A DNA stretch of 12,549 bases from the NCBI GenBank assembly GCA_028717865.1, contig JAQUMZ010000032.1:1-12549 (forward strand). The letters are read 5' to 3'. The notes beneath the pieces were generated by a model that ran no database searches, was not told where the DNA came from, and saw nothing but the letters and a program-made list of their open reading frames with translations. This DNA is from Elusimicrobiota bacterium (GTDB lineage: Bacteria; Elusimicrobiota; Elusimicrobia; UBA1565; UBA9628). Positions 4,773-11,935 of this stretch are shown in pieces. The position numbers were made by a program, and so were the translations under genes. The stretch's first letter is position 1, and the number at the start of each line of letters is the position of its first letter.

Positions 4773-6124
4773 CGCAGCGTCCCCGGCACGAGCTCGAAGG
4801 TGTTGGCGAGGTCGGGCTTGAGATACTTGGCCGCGGCGGCCTGGACGTCGGCCGGGGTGACGGCGAGGTAGCGGTCCACGTCGTTGGCCCGCCCGGGGTC
4901 GCCGTCGAGCAGGACCGCCAGGGCCAGCCGCCGGGCCCGGCCCAGCGCCGTCTGCTGCTCCGCCAGCCGGTCGCAGCGCAGCTTGTTCTTGACGCGCGCA
5001 AGCTCCTCGGCGCAGAGCCCCCCGGCCGCGACCCTCGCGATCTCCTCGAGCACCATGGCCCTGACCTCGTCCGGCTTGCGGCCGGCCTTGTGGATGACGA
5101 AAAAGCTCCAGAGGGCCGGGGCCTGATAGTCGGCGGCGTCGTGGACCGGGAAGCCCAGGCCCCCCGCGACCTCGACCGCGGCGCCGGACTCCTTGACCAG
5201 GCGCCGGTACAGACGGGAGGTCCGGCCTGCGGCCAGGGCGCGGCTGAGCAGGCCCAGGGCGTAGAAATCCGGGCTCCCCCGAGGCGGCATGTCCTTCCAG
5301 GAAAGCGCCAGCGCGGGCAGGCGGGCCCGGGCGTCCTTGACCTCGAAGCGCCCGCCCGGTCCGGGCGGCGGCTCCTCGAGGTCGGGGGCGGCGGGTTTGG
5401 CGCGGGCGGGCAGCGTCGAGAACAGCTCGCTTACGGCGCTTTTTACCCGGGCCGGGTCCACGCCGCCCGCGACGACCAGGACGGCGTTGGCCGGAGCGTA
5501 GCGCTCGTCGAAGAATGCCTGCAAATCCTGGAGTTTGGCGGCGTCAAGGTCGGCCCAGGAGCCCAAGGGCGGACGGGCGTTGCGCCGGTTGGAGAAGGTC
5601 CGGGAGGATATCTCCTCGTCGACCAGCCGTCCGTAGGGCTTTTCGTCGAGGCCCAGGCGCCGCTCCTCCTTGAGCTCCTCGATCTGGGCCCGCACCCGGC
5701 GCTCGTCCAGGATCGGCCCCCCCATGCGGTCGGCCTCCAGCCACAGCGCCGCGGGCAGGACGTGGGCGGGGAAGCGCTCGTAGTAAAGGGCCAGGTCCTC
5801 GTGCGTGGCGGCGTTGTCCTCGCCGCCGTAAGACTCCAGCACGCGGTCAAAATCGCCCCGGGGGACGTTGCGCGAGCCCTCGAACATCAAATGCTCGAAG
5901 AGATGGGCGAAGCCGGAGCGCCCCGGCTCTTCCTGCCGCGGCCCCACGCCGTAGGCGACCGCCAGGGCGGCCATCGGGTCCGAGGCGTCGCTGGAGACGA
6001 CCACGCGCAGGCCGTTGGCCAGGGTGAACTCCTCGAGCTCTGCGCCGGGAGCCTGCGCGCCGAGGACCGCCGGAGGCCGCAGGACGAGCAGCGCGAAGGC
6101 CGCGGCCAGGACCGCCGCCCTCAC
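4769..6124 (-). CDS. M16 zinc metallopeptidase, catalytic subunit, exported
   Basis: A 451-aa insulinase-family protease. The signal peptide is MRAAVLAAAFALLVLRPPAV. The N-terminal catalytic domain has FTLANGLRVVVSSD, the zinc and catalytic motif HLFEH at residues 74-78, ESYGGEDNAATHEDLALYYE, and a Glu cluster IEELKEER (148-155) that should supply the third zinc ligand. The C-terminal domain (about 235-451) carries DFYALGLLSRALAAGRTSRL and ELARVKNKLRCDRLAEQQTA. The open frame continues far upstream, but that part is out-of-frame shadow of the methyltransferase. The GTG at 6124 is chosen because it begins the signal peptide and overlaps the methyltransferase stop (GTGA). Downstream, its TGA overlaps the ATG of the inactive partner. 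It likely degrades peptides in the periplasm as a heterodimer. Confidence 0.9.
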   Translation of the reverse strand: MRAAVLAAAFALLVLRPPAVLGAQAPGAELEEFTLANGLRVVVSSDASDPMAALAVAYGVGPRQEEPGRSGFAHLFEHLMFEGSRNVPRGDFDRVLESYGGEDNAATHEDLALYYERFPAHVLPAALWLEADRMGGPILDERRVRAQIEELKEERRLGLDEKPYGRLVDEEISSRTFSNRRNARPPLGSWADLDAAKLQDLQAFFDERYAPANAVLVVAGGVDPARVKSAVSELFSTLPARAKPAAPDLEEPPPGPGGRFEVKDARARLPALALSWKDMPPRGSPDFYALGLLSRALAAGRTSRLYRRLVKESGAAVEVAGGLGFPVHDAADYQAPALWSFFVIHKAGRKPDEVRAMVLEEIARVAAGGLCAEELARVKNKLRCDRLAEQQTALGRARRLALAVLLDGDPGRANDVDRYLAVTPADVQAAAAKYLKPDLANTFELVPGTLR

Positions 6125-6870
6125 TTCCTTCTGCCCTTGATCCGGATCGCGGCTTCCAGCTCCTCGACGCGCCTTTGCCGTCGGCGGGGCTCCGCCGCGG
6201 AGCGCTCGGCGAGCACGATCAGGCGCTCCGATTCCAGCCCGTAATCCTGGCCCTCGTAGCCGCCCCACGACCTCCGGTAGGCCAATCCGCAGCGCTCCAG
6301 CAAGGCGCGGATCTCGGTGAGGGCATAGACCCGCAGGCCGGCCGCCGCGCCCCGGCGGCTCTCCAGGCGGCCGGTCTCGAGATCGAGGCCCGGGCGCCCG
6401 GCGGCCGCGCTCGGCAGGCTCCGGATCACGCGCTCCCGGTTGAGCAGGTCCAAAAGCAGCTTGCCCCCGGGCTTGAGCGCCCGGCGCGCGCCGTCGAGAA
6501 CCTTGAGCAGGTCCCGCTCGCAAGGCAGGGCCCCGACGGAACGGTGCAGATTGACCACGGCGTCGAATTCGTCGCGGTAGGAGATGCGCCGCACGTCGGT
6601 GTTGAGGAAATGGACGTTCAGGCGCACGTCGCGGGCGGCCGCGCGGGCCCGCCCCAGGGCCTCCTCGCGGTCGTCTACGCCCAGCACGCGCAGGCCCAAC
6701 CGCGCCAGTTCCATGGTCTGGCGCCCGCAGCCGCAGGCCAGGTCGAGCACCCGGGCGCGCGGCTCCAGCGCGAGATAACGCGCCGCGCCCGCGGCTTGCC
6801 GGGCGGGCGGCGCGGCGCCGTGCCCGGACACGATATCCTCCGGCGCGTCCGATGAAGGGTCCCGCTCCAC
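6121..6870 (-). CDS. Class I SAM-dependent methyltransferase
   Basis: A 249-aa cytoplasmic protein. Motif I is VLDLACGCG (residues 41-49, with Ala in place of the first Gly of the common GxGxG), motif II ends in D66 (RVLGVDD), motif III is around HFLNTDVRRI, and DEFDAVVNL and LKPGGKLLLDLLNRE follow. This is the UbiE/YcgJ-like methyltransferase fold. The C-terminal tail is rich in Arg and Lys. The substrate cannot be read from sequence. The start is GTG at 6870, with no Shine-Dalgarno sequence; TAGAAT ends 6 nt upstream, as in other first genes here. It is the first gene of an operon with the two M16 genes and overlaps the next start by 4 nt. A functional link with the peptidases is possible but unproven. 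Confidence 0.85.
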   Translation of the reverse strand: MERDPSSDAPEDIVSGHGAAPPARQAAGAARYLALEPRARVLDLACGCGRQTMELARLGLRVLGVDDREEALGRARAAARDVRLNVHFLNTDVRRISYRDEFDAVVNLHRSVGALPCERDLLKVLDGARRALKPGGKLLLDLLNRERVIRSLPSAAAGRPGLDLETGRLESRRGAAAGLRVYALTEIRALLERCGLAYRRSWGGYEGQDYGLESERLIVLAERSAAEPRRRQRRVEELEAAIRIKGRRK

Positions 6871-6876
6871 GGCAGA

Positions 6877-6882
6877 ATTCTA
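6877..6882 (-). promoter_or_regulatory. -10 box of a leaderless promoter for the methyltransferase operon
   Basis: TAGAAT on the minus strand, 6 nt before the GTG start. No convincing -35 is visible 16-18 bp upstream (GGGGAA). Recognition may rest on the -10, or this may be a different sigma factor's site. Confidence 0.4.
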
Positions 6883-6923
6883 GCACATAGAAATGCGCCT
6901 TCCCCGCTGCGGGCGCCCCGTTT

Positions 6924-6959
6924 TGAAAAAGTTCGGAAACTCCGGCCGGGCCCGAACTT
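6924..6959 (-). terminator. Terminator-like hairpin upstream of the methyltransferase
   Basis: On the minus strand AAGTTCGG (6959-6952) pairs with CCGAACTT (6936-6929) around a 15-nt loop and is followed by TTT (the tract reads CTTTTTC). No coding gene lies just upstream on this strand. It may end an unseen transcript, shield the operon from read-through, or be part of a repeat-like element. Confidence 0.4.
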
Positions 6960-7047
6960 CGCAAATAAAGCAAGGAACGTCCCCATAGGTCTTTGGGCCC
7001 AGGGGGCGATGCGCCCGGCGGCCCTGTCGAGAGCGGGGCGCGGCGCT

Positions 7048-7053
7048 TATACT
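7048..7053 (+). promoter_or_regulatory. -10 box of a structured RNA
   Basis: TATACT, five of six matches to TATAAT. A weak -35 (TGTCGA, 7025-7030) lies 17 bp upstream. The predicted start is about 7060. Confidence 0.45.
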
Positions 7054-7059
7054 TAGGAC

Positions 7060-7202
7060 AGGAGTCATCCTCCTACCCGGCTGCACTCCGCCGACATCGT
7101 TCCGGCGGACGGGATCCCGGATGACGACAAGCCGCGGAGGCCGAGCCTCCCAGGCGCAAACGCAAGAGTCCGCCTCACTCCCAGGGAGGCGGACTCGTTT
7201 TT
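7060..7202 (+). ncRNA. Candidate ~140-nt structured RNA
   Basis: Between the TATACT box and a strong terminator lies a stretch that folds throughout. A 7-bp closing stem GTCATCC/GGATGAC (7064-7070 with 7119-7125) encloses a 7-bp hairpin TCCGCCG/CGGCGGA (7087-7093 with 7103-7109). Next come GGAGGC/GCCTCC (7136-7141 with 7145-7150) and the 11-bp terminator. It contains no convincing reading frame. It matches none of the RNA families I can recall by motif (SRP RNA, 6S, tmRNA, T-box, cobalamin, TPP, SAM). It could be a free small RNA, or a leader that attenuates the glycosyltransferase gene just downstream. A separate -10 box after the terminator favours the first. Confidence 0.5.
7166..7202 (+). 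terminator. Intrinsic terminator of the structured RNA
   Basis: A perfect 11-bp stem GAGTCCGCCTC with GAGGCGGACTC (7166-7176 and 7186-7196), a 9-nt loop, then G and five T (7198-7202). It ends 14 nt before the ATG of the next gene. Confidence 0.82.
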
Positions 7203-7204
7203 GG

Positions 7205-7210
7205 TAAACT
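7205..7210 (+). promoter_or_regulatory. -10 box of a leaderless promoter for the GT-C gene
   Basis: TAAACT lies immediately after the terminator U-tract and ends exactly 6 nt before the ATG at 7217. No Shine-Dalgarno sequence is present. The -35 region would fall within the terminator stem and shows no good hexamer. Confidence 0.4.
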
Positions 7211-7216
7211 GACGCG

Positions 7217-8755
7217 ATGTCGCGCCGACTCGAATGGCTCCTGCTGGCCGCCTTGGCCGCGGCCTTCGCCCTGCTGGCCTGCCGCGGCGTGGCCGTCTTC
7301 CCGGGCCTGCACGGCGACGAGGGCTGGATCGGCCGCTACGCCCTCGTCGTGCGCGACCACGGCCTGTATTCACCCCACGAGATGAACACCTACACCGGAC
7401 CGATCTACGGCTGGCTCCTGGGCCAGGTCTTCCGATTCGCCTCGCCGGGCGCCTTGAGCCTGCGCTGGCCGGGACTGGCGCTCAACCTGCTGGCCGCGGG
7501 ACTGATGGCCTGGCACCTGCGCCGGCGCTTCGGCTTTCCCGAGGCCCTGGTCTGGCTGGGCTGGCTGTGCGGCTCGGCGCTATTCCTGCTCAAGTCGCGC
7601 GTGGCCTGGGAGGTCTACGCCCTGCAGCCGATCCTGCTCTCGGGCGTCATCATGCTGTCCCAACGCCTGGCGCAGGCGGACGAGCCGCCCCTGGGCGCCG
7701 CGGCGGGCTTCCTGGCGCTCAACTACCTGGGCGTGCTCAACCACTTCATATTCCTGTCGGTCCCGCTTTCCCTGTTTTTGGCCGCTCTGGCCAACGATCT
7801 TTTCCTGGAAGACCGGCGGCCGGCGTTCCTGCGCCTGTGCGGCGCCAATCTCCTGATGGGCGCGGTCCTTTGCCTGGTCAAGCCGGCCGTAAGCGACGCG
7901 TTTTGGACCGCGCACCGGCCGGCCCTGCTGGCGGCGGCCGCGCTTTGGCCCGCGGCCTGCGCGGCCGCGTGGAAAGTCTCCCGCGGCGGCGTTTCCGGCC
8001 CCGCCGTTCCCGCGGCCAGAGGCGCCTTGCTCGGCGCCCTCGGCCTCGGGCTGGCGCTCTTCTTCGTCTACCACTGGATCGCGCTGATCCAGATCTGGTC
8101 GGGCGCGGCGGTCTTCCAGCGCCTGGGCGCCTGGGCCCCCCCCTGGTGGCTGGCCGCGCCCCTCTACGCCTGGGCGGCGACCCTGCTGTGCGCCTGCCTC
8201 TATTACGCCCTCGCGCGGCTGTCCCGCGCCGAGGCGGCGCGCCTGCCGCCCGGCGAAAGGCTCCTCGCGTTCTGGCCGCTGGCCTACCTGGCGAGCTTCA
8301 TCGTCTTTCGCAACACGAGCTCCATCCGCTACTACATACTGCCCAGCTGGCTGCTGGGCTGCGCCTTGGCCTACGTTTTGCCCCGCTTGGCGGCCTGGCG
8401 CCGGCCGGCCGCGCTGGCGCCCCTGGCGGCCGGCGCCGTTTTCATATACGCCTTCGCCTGGAACGAGACCGCGGGCCCCGCGACGCGCCGGCCGGTCCGG
8501 TTCTACGTGGCCTGGCACCAGGAGCGCTCCATAGACTTCTCCGACAACACGGGCCTGGCGCGCCTGGCGCGCGAACGGGGCATCTGCGCTTTCGTCCGGC
8601 AGGACAGCTTCACCGACATGCCCCTGATCTTCCTAAACAGCAGCCTGCCGCGCGGCTCGTGCGACGCCGGCAAGTCGCTCTGGACGGACTATTGCTGGGA
8701 GTGCGCGCGGCCGCCCTACATCAAATGGCGGATCGTCGAGCGTCCTTCGCCCTGA
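7217..8755 (+). CDS. GT-C-like membrane glycosyltransferase (ArnT/PMT-type)
   Basis: A 512-aa integral membrane protein with about ten hydrophobic segments. The first membrane helix (about 8-28) is followed by a loop with HGDEGW (D34-E35), the acidic pair in the first external loop that is the usual GT-C catalytic motif, and then TYTGPIYGWLLGQ. Helices are spaced through about residue 425, including LVWLGWLCGSALFLL and ALGLGLALFFVYHWIALI. A ~95-residue C-terminal soluble tail with several Cys follows. Such enzymes move a sugar from a lipid-phosphate carrier to lipids or proteins on the outer face of the inner membrane; donor and acceptor are unknown. It stands alone on the plus strand. Its last 35 bases overlap the end of the convergent SRPBCC gene. 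Confidence 0.75.
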   Translation: MSRRLEWLLLAALAAAFALLACRGVAVFPGLHGDEGWIGRYALVVRDHGLYSPHEMNTYTGPIYGWLLGQVFRFASPGALSLRWPGLALNLLAAGLMAWHLRRRFGFPEALVWLGWLCGSALFLLKSRVAWEVYALQPILLSGVIMLSQRLAQADEPPLGAAAGFLALNYLGVLNHFIFLSVPLSLFLAALANDLFLEDRRPAFLRLCGANLLMGAVLCLVKPAVSDAFWTAHRPALLAAAALWPAACAAAWKVSRGGVSGPAVPAARGALLGALGLGLALFFVYHWIALIQIWSGAAVFQRLGAWAPPWWLAAPLYAWAATLLCACLYYALARLSRAEAARLPPGERLLAFWPLAYLASFIVFRNTSSIRYYILPSWLLGCALAYVLPRLAAWRRPAALAPLAAGAVFIYAFAWNETAGPATRRPVRFYVAWHQERSIDFSDNTGLARLARERGICAFVRQDSFTDMPLIFLNSSLPRGSCDAGKSLWTDYCWECARPPYIKWRIVERPSP

Positions 8756-9269
8756 GCAGGGCGCGGGCGGACTTGAAGCTCAGCGACTCGTGCTTGCAGG
8801 TCTTGCCCGTCTCCAAATAGACCTTGAGCTTGGCCAGGCCGTCCTCCCAGGCCTCGGCGAAGGCCGCGAAGACCCGGTCCGCGGCCGTGCGGACGGGAAA
8901 CCCCGCGTGCAGCAGGGTCACCTCGCAGCCGCCGCGCTTGGGCAGGATGAAGAAGCTGCACAGGACCGGCACCAGGTTCTTGCGCCGGGCCGGCTTCCAG
9001 ATCCAGGCCACCTTGCGCTCGGGCTCGAGGTCCACGAAGCAGCCCTCGCGCTCGCCGAAGATATTGCGCCGCCCCGGGCGCTGCGGCCAGACCAGGCGCA
9101 TGCGCCCGCCGCTGCGGGACTCGGTCTCGGCGCCGGTGAGCCACCAGCGGCACAGCTCGCGAGCCGAGGTCAGGGCGTGATAGACGGCCGCCGGCTTGGC
9201 GCGCACGCGCACGAACAGCCGCAGGTCCCTGGTTTTCCGGCCCTTCGGCGCCGTCGGGGAGGTCGGCAT
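8721..9269 (-). CDS. AHSA1/SRPBCC-domain protein
   Basis: A 182-aa soluble protein. After a ~14-residue polar start comes RLFVRVRAKPAAVYHALTSA with RELCRWWLTGAE (residues 17-48), the beta strand and 'aLT...l..Ww' motif of the AHSA1 (Hsp90 ATPase activator homologue) branch of the START-like fold. The usual GGRMRL, VAWIWKP, CEVTLLHAGFP and final amphipathic helix AFAEAWEDGLAKLKVYLE follow. Members bind small hydrophobic ligands or act as co-regulators; the ligand here is unknown. An AAGG lies 6 nt before the ATG. It starts 8 nt after the stop of the lipoprotein gene, so the two form an operon. Its 3' end overlaps the convergent GT-C gene. Confidence 0.85.
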   Translation of the reverse strand: MPTSPTAPKGRKTRDLRLFVRVRAKPAAVYHALTSARELCRWWLTGAETESRSGGRMRLVWPQRPGRRNIFGEREGCFVDLEPERKVAWIWKPARRKNLVPVLCSFFILPKRGGCEVTLLHAGFPVRTAADRVFAAFAEAWEDGLAKLKVYLETGKTCKHESLSFKSARALLRAKDARRSAI

Positions 9270-9277
9270 GGAGCGCC

Positions 9278-9946
9278 TTATCGGGCCTTTTTTCCAGCCG
9301 GCGGCGCCAGGGCCGCGCCGTCGGGGCCGTCGGTGAGCGGCGTGAAGGAGTTGACCAGCCGGTTGAACTGGGGCTCGTACTTGGCGAAGCCCGCCTGCGT
9401 GGCCGGGTAGACGAGGACGTAGAAGCCCGCGGCCGCGGGCACCACGACGTAGGCGTGCTGGCGCGGATTGATGGTCCGCCCGGTGGACTGCTCGACCGCC
9501 GTGCCCCAGCGCGCCTTGGGGTGGGCCGGCCCGGCCGAGAGCACCACGAAATGCTTGGCCCTGCGGCCCGCGACGACGACGTCGCTGACGGGCTCGAGCA
9601 GCACGCGGTCCGGACCGTACACCCCCTCCAGCGTCTGCTTGATGTAATCATCGGGGCCCGCGTACATCTCGATGGAGCCGTCGCGCAGCTTGTGGGCGGC
9701 GTAGGCGGCGTGCCAGCGCACGCTCAAGGACGGCGCGCCCAGGTAGAAATCGGGCTCGAACGGGCCGATGAAAGCGGTATTGACGAAGTTCCTGCCGTCC
9801 GCGTCCAGCATGACGCTCCAGGCCCAGGGCACGTCGGCCCGGAAATCGCCGCGCGGGGAAGTATAGACGGCGGACCTCGGGGGCTTGCAGCCGGAAGCCG
9901 CGCAGGCGCCCAACGCGATGATGACGGCTAAGAGGTGTCGCTTCAT
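9278..9946 (-). CDS. Lipoprotein of unknown function
   Basis: A 222-aa protein. The start at 9946 is chosen because MKRHLLAVIIALGACAASGC is a complete lipoprotein signal with lipidation at Cys20. The open frame runs 23 codons further upstream, but that part would bury the signal and includes the promoter. After the Cys, VYTSPRGDFRADVPWAWSVM, a NFVNTAFIGPFEPDFYLG segment, VVVAGRRAKHFVVLS and a final FNRLVNSFTPL look like a compact alpha/beta domain of the PsbP/DcrB/LpqN kind, but this is only a resemblance. No catalytic motif is seen. It probably sits on the periplasmic side of a membrane and is co-transcribed with the SRPBCC gene. Confidence 0.75.
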   Translation of the reverse strand: MKRHLLAVIIALGACAASGCKPPRSAVYTSPRGDFRADVPWAWSVMLDADGRNFVNTAFIGPFEPDFYLGAPSLSVRWHAAYAAHKLRDGSIEMYAGPDDYIKQTLEGVYGPDRVLLEPVSDVVVAGRRAKHFVVLSAGPAHPKARWGTAVEQSTGRTINPRQHAYVVVPAAAGFYVLVYPATQAGFAKYEPQFNRLVNSFTPLTDGPDGAALAPPAGKKAR

Positions 9947-9982
9947 GGGGTTTTCCCGATCCTCTCCAGGAGGAGTTTTTTG

Positions 9983-10011
9983 AGTATATCTTTTTGACGC
10001 CCGGCTTTCAC
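9983..10011 (-). promoter_or_regulatory. Promoter of the lipoprotein/SRPBCC operon
   Basis: On the minus strand: GTGAAA (10011-10006), 17-bp spacer, TATACT (9988-9983). Transcription would start near 9976, about 30 nt before the ATG at 9946. The leader contains GGAGAGGA and GGGA as possible ribosome binding sites, so unlike the leaderless genes it has a conventional leader. Confidence 0.6.
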
Positions 10012-10036
10012 GCATCGCCGGGCAAGAAAATACCGC

Positions 10037-11935
10037 TTACCTTGCTTCTTCCCGATCCAGCGCGGCGGCTTGGGCGAAAAGCTCTTGAGCCCGGCTTTCC
10101 AGCGCGGCGGCGCGCCGCCCGTCGCCGTCCTGCCGGCGCAGGCGCGCCAAGCGCAGGTCGATCTCGGCCTCCAGGACGCGCCCGCCGGCGCGCCGGGCGC
10201 GCCGGGCGGCCTGCTCGTAGAGCGGCCGGGCGGCCGCGGCGCGGCCGCGCCGCTCCAGCACGAAGGCCAGCAGGGCCTGGAGCTCGGGGTCGCGCCCGAG
10301 CGCCCCGCGCGCCGAGGCTAGGCCGACGAGGCGCTCGGCCTGGAGGGGCAGATTCATGCGGTCCAGGGCGTAGGCTTTCCAAAGCAGGGCCTGGCAGCTC
10401 TCGGGGGCCTGGACGATCCAGCGGTCGAGCTGCCGCAGCGCCGCGCCGCGCCGGACCCGGTCGGAAAGCTCGGCGTCCAGCTCCTCGGGCCAGAGGCGGT
10501 TGGGGTCGAGCGGCCGCCGGGGACCGCCGCCCACGAGCCAGCCGGCGGCGCCGGAGCGGCGCAGATAGACCAGGGCGCCGTCGTCGGCGTAGGCCAGCCG
10601 CCAGTCGGGATCGTCGGCCAGGAGGCGCGCGGACCGCCCGGCCCGGCGGTTGAAGACGACGGCGTAGTCGAAACGGTAGGCCTCGGCCAGGGAACGGAAG
10701 GCGGCGGGCCAGCGCCGCGCGTCCTTCATGAACGGCGGCCCGTAGAGCTCCGCGCGGCCGTCCACGAAGACCGGCCGGGCGCCGCGCGCGACGAGCTCGT
10801 CGCCGGCCCCGGGCTCGTTGAACATGCGTCCGCCGACGGCGTTGGCCCGCAGGAAGGTCAGCGCGCCGTCCAAGCGGGGAGCGCCGTAGCCCCCGCCGCG
10901 CCCCAAGGGCGCGTAGGTGAGGCGCCAATGCAGCGCGAAGAGGACCGCCAGTCCCGCGGCCAGACGCGCGACGCGGACGGGGGTTTCTTTCCAGGGCGCG
11001 GCAAAATGGCCCAGGGCGACGGAGATCAGCGGGCCGGCGGCCAGGGCGTAGAGCGGGCGCAGGCCGGGCAAAACGATAGAAAGCGCCAGCAGGCCGGCCG
11101 CGGTCATGGCGAGCAGGAACTCGGATTGCAGGCAGATCCAGCAGGAGGCGGCCCCGGCCAGGGCCAGGACGTTGTATAAATTCAACACGGGGGAAAACGG
11201 CGCCCAGGACGCGGCCGCGGTTCCGGCGAACAGTCCGGCGGCCGCGGCGGGGCCGCGGGGATTGAGGGCCAGGCCGGCCAGCGCGGCCCCGGCCAGGGCC
11301 AGGCCGCGCCGCCGGTCCTTGCGGCCCGCGGCCGCGACGGTCTTCAGCGCCTTGAGCCCGGCCAGCCAAAGCCCGATCGCGGCGGTCGAGCCGTCGAGGT
11401 TGGACCAAAGCAATTCGATGATCCCGACCTGGACCACGGCCGCCCAGGACAAGGCGCGCTTGGGGCGCAGGACCCGGATCAGCAGGGCCAGCAGGAGGAA
11501 GTCGAAGCAGCCCGGGGTCTCGGCCAGGCCCGGCCAGGCGGCCGCGGCCCCCACGCCCAGGACGGCGGCGGCGGCGATGGGACTGCCGGCGTTTATGGGC
11601 AAAAGCAGGGCGAAAGCCGCGGCCAGGACCACGCTCTTGAACGCGATGAGCGCCCAGGCGCCCGACCGGTCGAGGTGCTGGAAGATTACGTCGGCCAGCC
11701 AGGAATCGGTGGTCCAGGGGCGGCCCGCGGCGGTATAGGAGAAGCTGTCCGCGGCAGGCAAGGCGCGGCGGGCGAGTATCTCGGCGCCCGTGCGTATATG
11801 CAGCCACGTGGAAGAGTCGTGGACGGAGAACAGGCCCAGCAGCAGGACGAAGCCGAAGAGCAGCCCCGCCAGGGGCCAGTGCGGGTGGTGCGGGTCCTCG
11901 TGGGGATGGCGCCCGGCCCGGACGCCCCTATCCAT
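10037..11935 (-). CDS. Multipass membrane protein with C-terminal helical-repeat tail
   Basis: A 632-aa protein. The first helix (about 22-40) is followed by STWLHIRTGAEILARRALPA and DSFSYTAAGRPWTTDSWLAD, a conserved periplasmic loop of a widespread uncharacterised membrane family related to GT-C enzymes. About ten hydrophobic segments continue to about residue 335. A soluble domain then carries GGRMFNEPGAGDELV and ARPVFVDGRAELYGPPF, also typical of that family. The last ~150 residues (from about ESCQALLWKAYALDRMNLPL) are Ala/Arg-rich helices like TPR repeats. No function is proven; a role in cell-envelope glycan or glycoprotein assembly is plausible. Its ATG overlaps the end of the MscS gene by 8 nt, so they form an operon. 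A 7-bp hairpin follows at 9999-10023 but lacks a U-tract. Confidence 0.78.
   Translation of the reverse strand: MDRGVRAGRHPHEDPHHPHWPLAGLLFGFVLLLGLFSVHDSSTWLHIRTGAEILARRALPAADSFSYTAAGRPWTTDSWLADVIFQHLDRSGAWALIAFKSVVLAAAFALLLPINAGSPIAAAAVLGVGAAAAWPGLAETPGCFDFLLLALLIRVLRPKRALSWAAVVQVGIIELLWSNLDGSTAAIGLWLAGLKALKTVAAAGRKDRRRGLALAGAALAGLALNPRGPAAAAGLFAGTAAASWAPFSPVLNLYNVLALAGAASCWICLQSEFLLAMTAAGLLALSIVLPGLRPLYALAAGPLISVALGHFAAPWKETPVRVARLAAGLAVLFALHWRLTYAPLGRGGGYGAPRLDGALTFLRANAVGGRMFNEPGAGDELVARGARPVFVDGRAELYGPPFMKDARRWPAAFRSLAEAYRFDYAVVFNRRAGRSARLLADDPDWRLAYADDGALVYLRRSGAAGWLVGGGPRRPLDPNRLWPEELDAELSDRVRRGAALRQLDRWIVQAPESCQALLWKAYALDRMNLPLQAERLVGLASARGALGRDPELQALLAFVLERRGRAAAARPLYEQAARRARRAGGRVLEAEIDLRLARLRRQDGDGRRAAALESRAQELFAQAAALDREEAR

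Noticed and set aside
6125..6973. N-terminal extension of the catalytic M16 frame to 734 residues
   Set aside because: The extension is an Arg/Ala/Gly-rich out-of-frame reading of the methyltransferase; a GTG start with a signal peptide lies at 6124.
9999..10023. 7-bp hairpin GCCCGGC/GCCGGGC after the membrane-protein gene as terminator
   Set aside because: No U-tract follows on the minus strand, and the -35 element of the next operon lies within its loop.
10008..11807. 599-codon minus-strand frame overlapping the large membrane protein
   Set aside because: Arg/Pro/Ala/Gly-rich shadow frame; the 10037-11935 frame has membrane helices and conserved motifs.
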